Origin: Sphingomonas phyllosphaerae
GTDB taxonomy: Bacteria > Pseudomonadota > Alphaproteobacteria > Sphingomonadales > Sphingomonadaceae
Direction of reading: 5' to 3'
Length of the DNA: 64,000 bases
Assembly (NCBI RefSeq): GCF_029623345.1
Contig: NZ_JAPYKH010000016.1
Coordinates: 1-64,000, forward strand
In this document: in pieces, positions 28,072 through 36,529 of the stretch
Layout: every line of letters begins with the position of its first letter
How positions within the stretch are numbered: position 1 is the stretch's first letter
Notes under the pieces: generated by a model
Told to the model about the DNA's origin: nothing
Seen by the model: the letters and a program-made list of their open reading frames with translations, nothing else
Databases searched by the model: none
Translations under genes and position numbers: made by a program

Positions 28072-28150
28072 GTGCTCGTGCGCGAGCAGGCGCCCAGAGC
28101 CACAGGCCGACCGCTTCCGGCCCTCGGCTCCGGCGTTCGCCGGAGCACGA
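28072..28150. repeat. Palindromic intergenic repeat, CCCAGAGCCACA family, copy 2
   Basis: Hairpins GTGCTCGTGCGCGAGCAGGC and CTCCGGCGTTCGCCGGAG flank a spacer with CCCAGAGCCACA, as at 938-1014. Lies between the convergent exporter and map genes. Confidence 0.75.
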
Positions 28151-28172
28151 TGTAACGTTAGCCAGCAACGAT

Positions 28173-28940
28173 CTAGACGACCCGCCGCTCGTCGCCGCGC
28201 AGCGTCAGCACCTCGACGCCACTGGCGGTCACGGCCACCGTATGCTCGAACTGCGCCGAGAGCTTGCCGTCCTGCGTCACCACGGTCCAGCCGTCGGCGC
28301 GCGTGTCGACGCGGCGGCTGCCCTGGTTGAGCATCGGCTCGACCGTGAACACCATGCCCTCACGCAGCGCCGGCCCGGTGCCGGGGCGACCGAAGTTGAG
28401 CACCTGTGGCTCCTCGTGCATCTCGCGCCCGATGCCGTGGCCGCAGAACTCGCGTACCACCGCATAGCCGTGCTTCTTGGCGTGACGCTCGATCGCGGCG
28501 CCGATGTCGCCGAGCCGCGCGCCCGGACGCACGGCGCCGATCCCCTGCCACATCGCCGCCTGCGCCACTTGCACCAGCCGCCGCGCCGCGGGCGCCACGC
28601 TGCCGACGGCGTAGGTCTTGCTGGAGTCGGCGATATAGCCGTTCTTCTCCAGGGTGACGTCGAAGTTGACGATGTCGCCGTCCCGGATGATCTCGGCGGC
28701 GTCGGGCACGCCATGGCACACCACCTGGTTGCGCGAGGAGTTGAGCACGTACTGGAAGCCGTACTGCCCCTTGCTCGCGGGGCGCGCCTGCAGGTCAACG
28801 GTGATGTAACGCTCGACCAGGTCGTTGACTGCGAGGGTCGACAGGCCGGCGAGCGGCTGGCGGTCGAGCATCTCGAACACCGCGGCGAGCAGTCGCCCGG
28901 AGACCCGCATCAGCGCCAGTTCGTCGGGCGTCTTGACCAT
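28173..28940 (-). CDS. map: Methionine aminopeptidase, type I
   Basis: Removes N-terminal Met from new proteins; 255 residues. All five metal ligands are visible: Asp94 (VNFDVTLE), Asp105 (YIADSSKTY), His168 (CGHGIG), Glu201 (VFTVEPML) and Glu232 (QFEHTVAV). His76 in VVCHGVPD is the substrate-binding histidine. The ATG at 28940 lies one base after the stop of the ParD-like gene, so translation is likely coupled. Confidence 0.97.
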   Translation of the reverse strand: MVKTPDELALMRVSGRLLAAVFEMLDRQPLAGLSTLAVNDLVERYITVDLQARPASKGQYGFQYVLNSSRNQVVCHGVPDAAEIIRDGDIVNFDVTLEKNGYIADSSKTYAVGSVAPAARRLVQVAQAAMWQGIGAVRPGARLGDIGAAIERHAKKHGYAVVREFCGHGIGREMHEEPQVLNFGRPGTGPALREGMVFTVEPMLNQGSRRVDTRADGWTVVTQDGKLSAQFEHTVAVTASGVEVLTLRGDERRVV

Positions 28941-28941
28941 C

Positions 28942-29139
28942 TTAGGCAGCGACGGCGCGCAACTGCGCCGACTCGTATCGGCGGCGCACGATCTCGTTGA
29001 AGCTGAGCGTCGGATGGGCCTCGGCAAGCATGCCGATCGTCATCCAGAACTCGGCCTGAGCGTTGATCGAGCGGCACATCACCGCGCTGGCGCGGCGCGC
29101 CTCGGCGTGCAGCTCGTCGTCGATCTTGACGATGCCCAT
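28942..29139 (-). CDS. ParD-like antitoxin-family protein
   Basis: A 65-residue protein of the ParD_like type: MGIVKIDDELHAEARRASAV (1-20) forms a ribbon-helix-helix start, followed by RSINAQAEFWMTIGMLAEAH and FNEIVRRRYESAQLR. The family resembles antitoxins, but there is no toxin here. The next gene, one base downstream, is map. An earlier in-frame start would add 50 mostly basic residues and lacks support. Possible roles are a DNA-binding autoregulator of the map operon or a Met-aminopeptidase partner; both are inference. Confidence 0.8.
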   Translation of the reverse strand: MGIVKIDDELHAEARRASAVMCRSINAQAEFWMTIGMLAEAHPTLSFNEIVRRRYESAQLRAVAA

Positions 29140-29320
29140 CGGTCTGGTCCTTGGCTGGTGAGCGATACGGGGCGTATATGAAGCATAGTGTCCGGCGGCA
29201 AGGGAAAGAGCCCGCGACGCCGCGATCCCGGGCACCGCTCGCCGCTCCCGTCGCCTGCCCGCCTTGCCCCACCGCCACCACGCTGCCACAGCGACGTGCC
29301 ACTACCAGGGGACAGCGACC

Positions 29321-30064
29321 ATGATCGTGCGCAGCGACGAATATCAGGACGTGGCGGTGCCCGGCGCGGGGACGATGCGCACCCATCTGTTCCGCCCCGC
29401 GATCGACGGGCGCTTCCCCGGCGTGCTGTTCTTCTCCGAGATCTACCAGGTGACCGCGCCGATCCGCCGGCTCGCCACGTTGCTGGCGGGCAACGGCTAT
29501 GTCGTCGCGGTGCCCGAGGTCTACCACGAGTACGAGCCTGCCGGCACGGTACTGGCCTACGACCAGCCCGGCACCGATCGCGGCAACGCGCTGAAGATCA
29601 CCAAGCCGGTGGCGCAGTACGACGCCGATTCGCGCGCTGCGCTCACCGCGCTGGCGGCGCATCCGGCGTGCGACGGGCGGCTCGCCACCTTCGGCGTCTG
29701 CCTCGGTGGGCACCTCGCCTATCGCGCCGCGCTCGACCCGCGCGTCGGCGCCGCTGCCTGTTTCTACGCCACCGACATCCACTCGGGTACGCTGGGCGAG
29801 GGCCGCGCCGACGATAGCCTGGCGCGCATGGACGCGCTCCAGGCCGAGGCGATGTTCGTCTGGGGGCGGCAGGACCCGCATGTTCCTTTCGCCGGGCGCG
29901 AGGCGATCCGCGCGCGGCTGGAGGAGGTGGGGGCGCGCTACGAGTGGCACGAGGCCAACGCGCCGCACGCCTTTCTGCGCGACGAGGGGCCGCGCTACGA
30001 TCCGGCGCTCTTCCTGCAGAGCGTGGCGTGGACGCTCGCGCTGTACCGCCGCGCGCTGGGGTGA
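29321..30064 (+). CDS. Dienelactone hydrolase family protein
   Basis: A 247-residue alpha/beta hydrolase of the DLH family. The triad is visible: nucleophile Cys127 in GVCLGGH, Asp185 in WGRQDPHVP and His216 in APHAFLRDEGPRY. An N-terminal LFFSEIYQVTAPIRRLATLL matches this subgroup. The family includes carboxymethylenebutenolidases, but many members are of unknown substrate and no aromatic-degradation genes lie nearby. The ATG at 29321 follows the weak Shine-Dalgarno CAGGGGA. Its divergent neighbour is the ParD-like gene. Confidence 0.9.
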   Translation: MIVRSDEYQDVAVPGAGTMRTHLFRPAIDGRFPGVLFFSEIYQVTAPIRRLATLLAGNGYVVAVPEVYHEYEPAGTVLAYDQPGTDRGNALKITKPVAQYDADSRAALTALAAHPACDGRLATFGVCLGGHLAYRAALDPRVGAAACFYATDIHSGTLGEGRADDSLARMDALQAEAMFVWGRQDPHVPFAGREAIRARLEEVGARYEWHEANAPHAFLRDEGPRYDPALFLQSVAWTLALYRRALG

Positions 30065-30098
30065 ACGGTCGCCGTCCGCCCGTGCCGCGACGCCCGCT

Positions 30099-32393
30099 TC
30101 ACGCCGCGACGCGCTGTTCCAGCGTGGCGACGAAGGCGTCCGCCACCATCGGCCGCCCGATCAGATAGCCCTGCACCAGGTCGCAGCCGGCGTCGCGCAG
30201 CAGCGCGAGGCAGCCCGGCTCCTCGATCCCTTCCGCCACCACCTTGAGCCCGAGCCCGTGCGCGAGGTCGATCGTCGAGCGCACCATCAGCGCGTCCGCC
30301 GGATTGAGATGCGCGTGCTGGACGAAGCTGCGATCGATCTTGAGCTCGGACAGCGGCAGCTCGCGCAGGTAGGTCAGCGTCGACTGGCCCGTGCCGTAAT
30401 CGTCCATCGAGATCGCGACGCCCTTGGCACGAAAGTGGCGCAGCTGCGCGGCGGCGCGCTCCGGGTCGGCCAGTGTGGCGGACTCGGTCACCTCGAAGAT
30501 CAGCCGGTCGGCCGGCACCGCGCCCGCGTCGAGCAACGTGTCGACCGCGGCGCTGAACCCCGGCTCGGCGATCAGCATCGCGGAGAGATTGATCGCGACC
30601 GAGACGTCGTGCCCGCGCGCGCGCCAGTCGGCGAGGTCGGCCACCGCGCGCGCGAGCACGTGGAGCGTCAGTGCGCCGATGCGGTCGGTCTGCTCGGCGA
30701 GCGGGATGAACAGGTCGGGGCGGATCATCCCGCGTACCGGGTGGCGCCACCGCACCAGCGCCTCGGCACTGGCGACCCGATCGGTCGCAAGCGCGAGCTT
30801 GGGCTGGTAATGAACCTCGATCTCGCCGGCGGCGATCGCCTGATCGAGCTCGCCCATCAGCACCAGCCGCCGCTCCAGCGCCTCGGCATCGACGTGCGCG
30901 TGGCGCCAGAACGTGCCCGCGGCCGCAGCGGCGTCGGCGGCGCGGGTCGCGCTCACCAGCCGGTCGTGGATCGTGCCCTCGCCCGCCGAGACGCCGAGAT
31001 GCACCGCGGCGTCGGCGCGGCGGCCGAGGATCTCGACCGGCTCGGTCAGCGTCGCGCGCAGCGCCATTACCAGCTCCTCGACGTCGTCGCCCGGCGCGTC
31101 GACCGCGAGCAGCCGTTCGCCGACACGATAGACGGTGGCGCCCACCGTCGCGCGCAGCCGGTCGGCGATCCGCAGCAGCAGGTCGTGCCCGGCGCGCTCG
31201 CCCAGCAGCGTGATGAGCGCGTCGGCGTTGCCCAGCGACGCCACCAGCAGCGGCGTCGGCACGGCAGCGTCCCTGTCGTGCAGCAGCGCACGGCGATTGG
31301 GCAGACCGGTGTCCTCGTCGACGCGGCGCTGGCGCTCGAAGCGGCGCGCGAGATCGAGCGCGCCGCGCGCCAGCCCGGTCGCGACCACCAGCACCAGCGC
31401 GGGGGCGAGCGGGAACACCGCCTGGCCTGCGACCTGCGCCCATACCGCCACCGCGAACAGCGTCACCGGCGCGGCCAACGCGAGCCCCGCGGCAACGGCG
31501 CCGCGCCGCACCAGCAGCATCGGCGCGGCGAGCAGCAGCGCGAGGAGCAGCGGCAGCGCGCTGCTGCGCTCGGCCGGCACGCCCGCGAGCAGCGTCTCGG
31601 CGGCGAGCGCCTGCACCACCACGCCGGGGATCACACCCCAGTGCGGCGTGGCGTAGCGATCGCCCATCTCGATCGCGGTGGCGCCGATCAGTACGTCGCG
31701 CCCGCGAACCGCGGCCGGGTCGAAGCGACCGTCCCGCACCGCGACGAAGCTCAGTCGCGGCAGCCGCGTCGGATCGATCCCGCCGTCGATCGGGAAGAAA
31801 GTGTCGGCTGCGCCCGAGCGGTGCGCGATCAGTGCGGAGAGCGACGGTCGCGGCATCTTCCCGGTGACGGTGCCGAACGGCGCGCGGCGGACGATGCCGT
31901 CGGCGTCGGGCTGCATGCTCACCGAGGCGAGCGCGGCACCGGCGCGCAGTGCGGGCAGCGGCAGCGAGTCGATCGTGCGGCGGTCGTCCGAGCGCGCGCG
32001 CTGCGCGAAGGTGGGCAGCGCGATCAGGCCGGGTGCACGTCCGATCGCCCGCGCCAGCGCGGCATCGCCTGCGCCGGGGCCGGCCGAGGAGAAGTCGACG
32101 TCGAAGGTGATCGAGGCGGCGCCCGCGGCGCGCAGCCGGTCGACCGCGCGCGCATAATGGTCGCGCGACCAGGGCCATTCGCGAATCGCGGCGACGCTGG
32201 CGGCATCCATCTCGACGACGACGACCTGCCCGCTCGGCGCGTGCACCCAGGCGGCGGAGCGCGGCGGATCGAGCAGTCGATCGACCCGCGCGCCCAGCCC
32301 GCTGAGCGCGGTGAGCAGCGCGAGCGTGAGCGCGGCGGCGAGCGCGAGGGCGCGGCGGTGACGCAGCAGGCGGCGGCGGCGGGGGCTCAGCAT
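30099..32393 (-). CDS. CHASE2-(degenerate GGDEF)-EAL membrane protein
   Basis: A 764-residue c-di-GMP signalling protein. One N-terminal membrane helix (about 13-32) is followed by a periplasmic CHASE2 sensor ([20 protein letters not shown] through [17 protein letters not shown]). Three more helices (about 285-355) lead to a GGDEF-like domain with RVGERLL at the signature site, so it cannot make c-di-GMP. The EAL domain looks active: EALVRW (near 545), [29 protein letters not shown] and VAEGIEE. It should therefore degrade or bind c-di-GMP in response to an envelope signal. It lies 256 bases downstream of the TpsB gene on the same strand. The ATG at 32393 gives the normal N-in helix. Confidence 0.92.
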   Translation of the reverse strand: MLSPRRRRLLRHRRALALAAALTLALLTALSGLGARVDRLLDPPRSAAWVHAPSGQVVVVEMDAASVAAIREWPWSRDHYARAVDRLRAAGAASITFDVDFSSAGPGAGDAALARAIGRAPGLIALPTFAQRARSDDRRTIDSLPLPALRAGAALASVSMQPDADGIVRRAPFGTVTGKMPRPSLSALIAHRSGAADTFFPIDGGIDPTRLPRLSFVAVRDGRFDPAAVRGRDVLIGATAIEMGDRYATPHWGVIPGVVVQALAAETLLAGVPAERSSALPLLLALLLAAPMLLVRRGAVAAGLALAAPVTLFAVAVWAQVAGQAVFPLAPALVLVVATGLARGALDLARRFERQRRVDEDTGLPNRRALLHDRDAAVPTPLLVASLGNADALITLLGERAGHDLLLRIADRLRATVGATVYRVGERLLAVDAPGDDVEELVMALRATLTEPVEILGRRADAAVHLGVSAGEGTIHDRLVSATRAADAAAAAGTFWRHAHVDAEALERRLVLMGELDQAIAAGEIEVHYQPKLALATDRVASAEALVRWRHPVRGMIRPDLFIPLAEQTDRIGALTLHVLARAVADLADWRARGHDVSVAINLSAMLIAEPGFSAAVDTLLDAGAVPADRLIFEVTESATLADPERAAAQLRHFRAKGVAISMDDYGTGQSTLTYLRELPLSELKIDRSFVQHAHLNPADALMVRSTIDLAHGLGLKVVAEGIEEPGCLALLRDAGCDLVQGYLIGRPMVADAFVATLEQRVAA

Positions 32394-32540
32394 GCAGGCT
32401 GCGCCCGGCGGCTGGTGGCGAGAGGCGCACCTGCCCCGCCCGCGAGCATGGCAGCTTGCACCAAGCCGCCCGCTTCCCCCCACGCACCACCCCGGCGCAC
32501 GCCGCGAGCCGGTTGGGCGGACCGCTGCGAGTTTACCCCG

Positions 32541-32580
32541 TCGTTCCCCACCTGGACCCCGGCGTCCGCCGGGGTGGGAG
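32541..32580. repeat. Single-arm palindrome
   Basis: CCCCGGCGTCCGCCGGGG (32557-32574) inside a TCCCCACCTGGA...GGTGGGA context; resembles one arm of the inverted-pair repeats. A 256-base gap between the EAL and TpsB genes holds this and nothing else I recognise. Confidence 0.6.
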
Positions 32581-32649
32581 CTGCGGGAAGAAGATGGCGC
32601 TGTGCCACGCTCGCATTCCCATGCGCCTCAACTTGCCTGCCGCCCCGCA

Positions 32650-34308
32650 TCAGAACACCCGCGACAACCGCAGCGAGATGCGCGGCCGGCGGTTGCCGGT
32701 GTCGAACCGGTCGGCGTTGAGCGGGAAGGCGACCTCGACCATGCCGTCAAGTCGACCCGCGCCGGCGCGCACGCCCAGCCCGGTCGAGGCCAGCGTCCCG
32801 CCGCCGAACCCGTCGCGCAGGTTGCTCACATGCCCCCCGTCGACGAAGGCATAGCCCTGTGCGCGGTCGATCACGCCGGGCACCACGCGCCCGGCGTCGG
32901 CGCGGAGCTCGGCCGAGGCCATCGCGCCCTGATCGCCGGTGCGCTCGGCATAGTCGTAGCCGCGAGCGAAGCCGGGGCCGCCGAGCCCGATCTCGGCGGT
33001 GGCGAGCAACGGGCGCGAGGCGAGCTGCGCCGCCCCCGCCAGCACCGCGCTGAACGGCCCGCCGAGCCGGCGCGTATAGTCCATCTGCCATGTCGCCAGC
33101 ACGAAGCGCGCGTCGCCGTCGCCGCGCGACAGCAGCGCGTCGCCGGCGTGGCTCACCCCGGCGAGCGGCAGCCCGACGACGCCGGCGAGCTCGCCGCGCA
33201 GCGTGCCGCCGGCGACGGTCGCCTGGCCGTTGAGCGAGGCGGTCGCGGTGGCGAGCCGATCGCGGCGCAGCCGTGCGCCCTTGAGCGTCTGGGTCACCGT
33301 CACCGCGCGCAGCTCGGCACTGCCCCACAGGCTGCGCGCGCGGGTGCGCACCAGCGCACGCACGTAGCTCACCGACAGGTCGCCGCTGCGCCCGACCACG
33401 TCGAGCGGCGCCAGCGCGGCGCCGGGGTTGGAGCGCGCGACCGAGCCGGCCACGGCCAGCACCGAGCCGGCCGAGTCGACCGGCGCGGCGTAGCGCGCGC
33501 GCAGGAAGGCGAACTCGCTCGGCTGGAAGGGAGTCTGCGCGACGATCAGCGCGAGCTCGTCGCCGTCGCCCGCGAGCCCGCGCAGGCTCGCGAGCAGGGT
33601 GGAGCGTACCGGGCCGACCTCGGCGCTGCCGCGGTTGTCGAGCTGCGCATAGGCGCTGGCGCGGTCGCTCGCGATCGTCACCAGCAGGATCCCGAAGCCG
33701 TCCTGGCGGACGTAGCGGGTGTCGGTCACGCGCACGCCGGGGACGTCGCCGACCAGCAGCAGCGCGCGCTCGAGCATTTTCTGCGTGACCGCGCCGCGCC
33801 CGGTGAGCGCGTGGACCAGCAGCGTGTCCGCGGCCTCGCTGCGCGCGCCGATCACGCGCACCGCGTCGATGCGGCCGAGCTCGACCTCGACCGCGAGCAC
33901 GCCGTCGGCCATCGGCTGCGCCGCGATCGACGCGGTGGCGAAGGGGTAGCCGCGCGCGCGCACGGCGCTTGCCACCTGGCCGGCGAGCGTCGCCAGCGCG
34001 GCGCGGTCGAGCGCGCGGCCGATCACCGGCGTCACCGCGACCGCATAGGCCGATTCGGGCACGCGGTCCGCACCGCGCACGCGCACCGCGCGCACCGGCG
34101 GGGTCAGCGCCGCGCCGGCGGCGGCACGGCTGGCGGCCTCGACCTCGGTCGGCCGCGCGCGCTCGGGCTGCTCGAGCGAGGGGCGCGGCAGCGCGCGCGC
34201 CGCGATCGTCGGGTCGGCGCGGTCAAGCGCGGTCTGTGCCGCGGCGGGCATGGCCGCCAGCGCGGCGCTGCCCAGCAGCGCCAGACGGATCGTGATAGTA
34301 GCTCGCAT
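32650..34308 (-). CDS. Two-partner secretion outer-membrane transporter (ShlB/FhaC/HecB family)
   Basis: A 552-residue TpsB/Omp85 protein that exports a large TpsA partner across the outer membrane. It has a signal peptide (about 1-24, ending AAAQ), a Pro/Arg-rich linker, POTRA-like domains with a polypeptide-transport feature (about 72-205; RVRGADRVPESAYA and VRVTDTRYVRQDGFGILLV) and a 16-strand barrel. The family fingerprint shows as GGPGFARGYDYAERTGDQG (VRGY-like motif), and the protein ends in the barrel Phe (RLSRVF). No TpsA substrate gene is in the window. It is divergent from the FecR-rod gene, 159 bases apart. Confidence 0.9.
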   Translation of the reverse strand: MRATITIRLALLGSAALAAMPAAAQTALDRADPTIAARALPRPSLEQPERARPTEVEAASRAAAGAALTPPVRAVRVRGADRVPESAYAVAVTPVIGRALDRAALATLAGQVASAVRARGYPFATASIAAQPMADGVLAVEVELGRIDAVRVIGARSEAADTLLVHALTGRGAVTQKMLERALLLVGDVPGVRVTDTRYVRQDGFGILLVTIASDRASAYAQLDNRGSAEVGPVRSTLLASLRGLAGDGDELALIVAQTPFQPSEFAFLRARYAAPVDSAGSVLAVAGSVARSNPGAALAPLDVVGRSGDLSVSYVRALVRTRARSLWGSAELRAVTVTQTLKGARLRRDRLATATASLNGQATVAGGTLRGELAGVVGLPLAGVSHAGDALLSRGDGDARFVLATWQMDYTRRLGGPFSAVLAGAAQLASRPLLATAEIGLGGPGFARGYDYAERTGDQGAMASAELRADAGRVVPGVIDRAQGYAFVDGGHVSNLRDGFGGGTLASTGLGVRAGAGRLDGMVEVAFPLNADRFDTGNRRPRISLRLSRVF

Positions 34309-34467
34309 GCGAACGCCCCTGTTGTCGCGACGCGACCTAGGCGGGAGCGGGTTCCGATTTGGTTACTTCAGCCGCGCCATTTCATTAACCAGCCGCCCTA
34401 AGTTGTTCGCAACGCTCTCCTTCTACTCGACTGAGTCGGCGCGCCTGGCGGGCCGAGGGAGAATCAA

Positions 34468-36465
34468 ATGCGTAAGCCGATCGTGGCGCTGCTCGCCGCT
34501 TCCACCGCCATCTTCGCGCCGTCCGCGAGCGCCGGCACCGCCGGCTGGCGGATCAGCGAGGCAATGGGCGACGTGCAGGTGACGCGCGCGGGCGTGTCGA
34601 AGGTCGCCACGCGCGGCAGTGCGATCGCGGCGGGCGACACGGTCACCACCGCCAAGGGGGCGCGCGCGGTGCTGGTGCGCGGCACCGAGTTCATGCTGGT
34701 CGCGCCGGGTTCGCGGCTGACGCTGCCCGCGGCGACCGAGGCCAAGGGGATGACACGGATCGTCGAAGAGTTCGGCAACGTCGTCTTCATGATCAAGAAG
34801 AAGATGACGCCGCATTTCGAGGTGCAGACGCCGTATCTCGCCGCGGTGGTGAAGGGGACGACCTTCAGCGTCAGCGTCGGCGGCGCCGGCAGCGCGCTGC
34901 AGGTGATCGAGGGCGCGGTCGAGGTCGCCACCAGCGACGGCGGCGCGCACGACCTGCTGACCCCGGGGGCGGTGGCGCAGGTCGGCGCTGACGACCGCTT
35001 CCGCATGGCGATCGAGCGCGACGGCGTGCGCCGTGTGATCGAGTCGCCGGCGCGGCCCAAGGAGGCGCCTGCGCCGGCGCTGCCCGTTGCGCTCGAGACC
35101 GCCGCGGCGCCCGAGCCGGCGGCTGCCCCAGTCGACGAAGCGGCGCCAACGGCGCTTGCCGCCGTCGCCCCAACCGTCGCCGCAGAGCCGGTGGCGGCGA
35201 GCGCCGCGCCAGTGATAGCCGCGCCGACGGTCGTCGCGGTGAGTGAGACAGTTTACGCCGCCCCGGTGGCATTGGCGGACACCACCGGCGGGCTCGTCCA
35301 GGGCACCACCGCGGCGGCGGGCGGCGCCAGCGCGGCGCTCGCGGCGGTGGCGAGCGCGACCCGCACCGCCACCGAGGCGTCGACCACCACGGTCAAGGTG
35401 GTCGAGATGGCCGCCGAAGTGGCCGGCGCGCGTGCCGAACAGGCGAGTGCGAGCGCGGCGGCGGCGAAGAGCGCGGCCGAGAGTGCCGCGGCGGCCGAGG
35501 TCAAGGCCGGCGCCGACCGTGCCGCGGTGGAGGCGGCGGCACAGGCACGCGCGACCGAAGTTGCGGCGCAGTCCTCCGCGCTCGCGGCGGCGCAGGCCGG
35601 CGTGGAGCAGGAACAGGCCGCGGCGGCACGCGCCGCCGCCGCCGCGCAGGCGGAGGCGAGCGCGCAGGCGGCGCAGGCGGCGCTCGTCGCGCAGCAGCAG
35701 ATCGCGGCGGAGCAGGTCGCGATGGCCGATGCGCAGGCCAAGGCGGCCGCCGAGCAGGCGACGGCGGCGGCAGCACAGGTTCAGGCCGAGGCGACCGCAA
35801 GCGCGACCGCGCACGCGGCCGAGGCGGCACGTCAGGCGGCTGCCGACGCCGCGACGCTGGCCGCCGCGATGGTGGCGCAGCAGACTGCGGCGCAAGCCTC
35901 GGGCGATGCCGTGGCCCAGGCGGCGGCGGCGAGCCAGGCCCAGGCGGCGCAAGCCGCCGCCGCGGCATCGGCGGTGCAGGCCGCGCAGGCGCAGGCGCAG
36001 GCCGACAGCGCCGCCAAGGGCGCCGGCAACGCCGCCGCCGCAGCGGTGCAGGCGGCGATCGCCAAGGCCGCGCGCGATGCCGCCAAGGCGCTCTCCGACG
36101 CCGCCGCGCAGAAGGCGGCGCAGGACGCCGCCAAGGCCGCCGACCAGGCGCAGAAGGCCGCCGATCAGGCCGCCAAGGCCGCCGCCGACAAGGCCGCCAA
36201 GGACGCGGAGAAGGCAGCCCGCGACGCCGACAAGGCGGCCAAGGACGCGGACAAGGCGGCCAAGGAGGCAGCGGATCAGGCCGCCAAGGCCGCGGCCGAT
36301 GCGGCCAAGGAGCAGGAGAAGGCGGCGCGCGACGCACAGAAGGCCGCCGACGACGCCGCCAAGGCCGCGCAGAAGGCGGCGGACGATGCCGCCAAGAAGC
36401 CGCTTCCGGGCCCGCTCGATCCGCTCAAGCAGGTGGTCGACCTGTTGCTGCCCAAGAAGCCCTGA
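34468..36465 (+). CDS. FecR-domain protein with long Ala-rich helical rod
   Basis: A 665-residue exported protein. After a signal peptide (about 1-22, ending ASA) comes a FecR fold (about 25-175: WRISEAMGDVQVTRAG, LVRGTEFMLVAPGSRLTL, FEVQTPYLAAVVKGTTFSV). A Pro/Ala linker follows, then some 330 residues almost wholly of Ala with Gln, Glu, Lys and Asp (about 305-640), in its last part as AAKDADKAAK-type repeats like TolA domain II. The end is PLDPLKQVVDLLLPKKP. Unlike sigma-factor regulators of the FecR type, it has no membrane helix or N-terminal cytoplasmic tail. A coiled, periplasm-spanning structural or secretion-linked role is inferred. Low-complexity coding could inflate the annotated length. 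Confidence 0.85.
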   Translation: MRKPIVALLAASTAIFAPSASAGTAGWRISEAMGDVQVTRAGVSKVATRGSAIAAGDTVTTAKGARAVLVRGTEFMLVAPGSRLTLPAATEAKGMTRIVEEFGNVVFMIKKKMTPHFEVQTPYLAAVVKGTTFSVSVGGAGSALQVIEGAVEVATSDGGAHDLLTPGAVAQVGADDRFRMAIERDGVRRVIESPARPKEAPAPALPVALETAAAPEPAAAPVDEAAPTALAAVAPTVAAEPVAASAAPVIAAPTVVAVSETVYAAPVALADTTGGLVQGTTAAAGGASAALAAVASATRTATEASTTTVKVVEMAAEVAGARAEQASASAAAAKSAAESAAAAEVKAGADRAAVEAAAQARATEVAAQSSALAAAQAGVEQEQAAAARAAAAAQAEASAQAAQAALVAQQQIAAEQVAMADAQAKAAAEQATAAAAQVQAEATASATAHAAEAARQAAADAATLAAAMVAQQTAAQASGDAVAQAAAASQAQAAQAAAAASAVQAAQAQAQADSAAKGAGNAAAAAVQAAIAKAARDAAKALSDAAAQKAAQDAAKAADQAQKAADQAAKAAADKAAKDAEKAARDADKAAKDADKAAKEAADQAAKAAADAAKEQEKAARDAQKAADDAAKAAQKAADDAAKKPLPGPLDPLKQVVDLLLPKKP

Positions 36466-36529
36466 CGCGCGACCATTGCGCCGCCCGGTTGCGCGCGACA
36501 TGTAGGCGCGTCGCACCGGGAGAGAGTGA

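Noticed and set aside
29706..32720. 1004-residue plus-strand open frame
   Set aside because: It lies opposite the CHASE2-EAL gene, has His/Arg/Gln-rich random-like composition and no motif; an effect of high GC in the third codon position.
34468..36465. FecR-rod protein read as TolA
   Set aside because: It has a FecR domain and signal peptide, no N-terminal membrane anchor and no TolA C-terminal domain III; no tolQRB-pal genes are near.
35243..36505. Arg/Pro-rich frame overlapping the FecR-rod gene
   Set aside because: Frame-shifted reading of the Ala-rich repeats; the Ala-rich frame continues from a signal peptide and FecR domain and is the plausible one.
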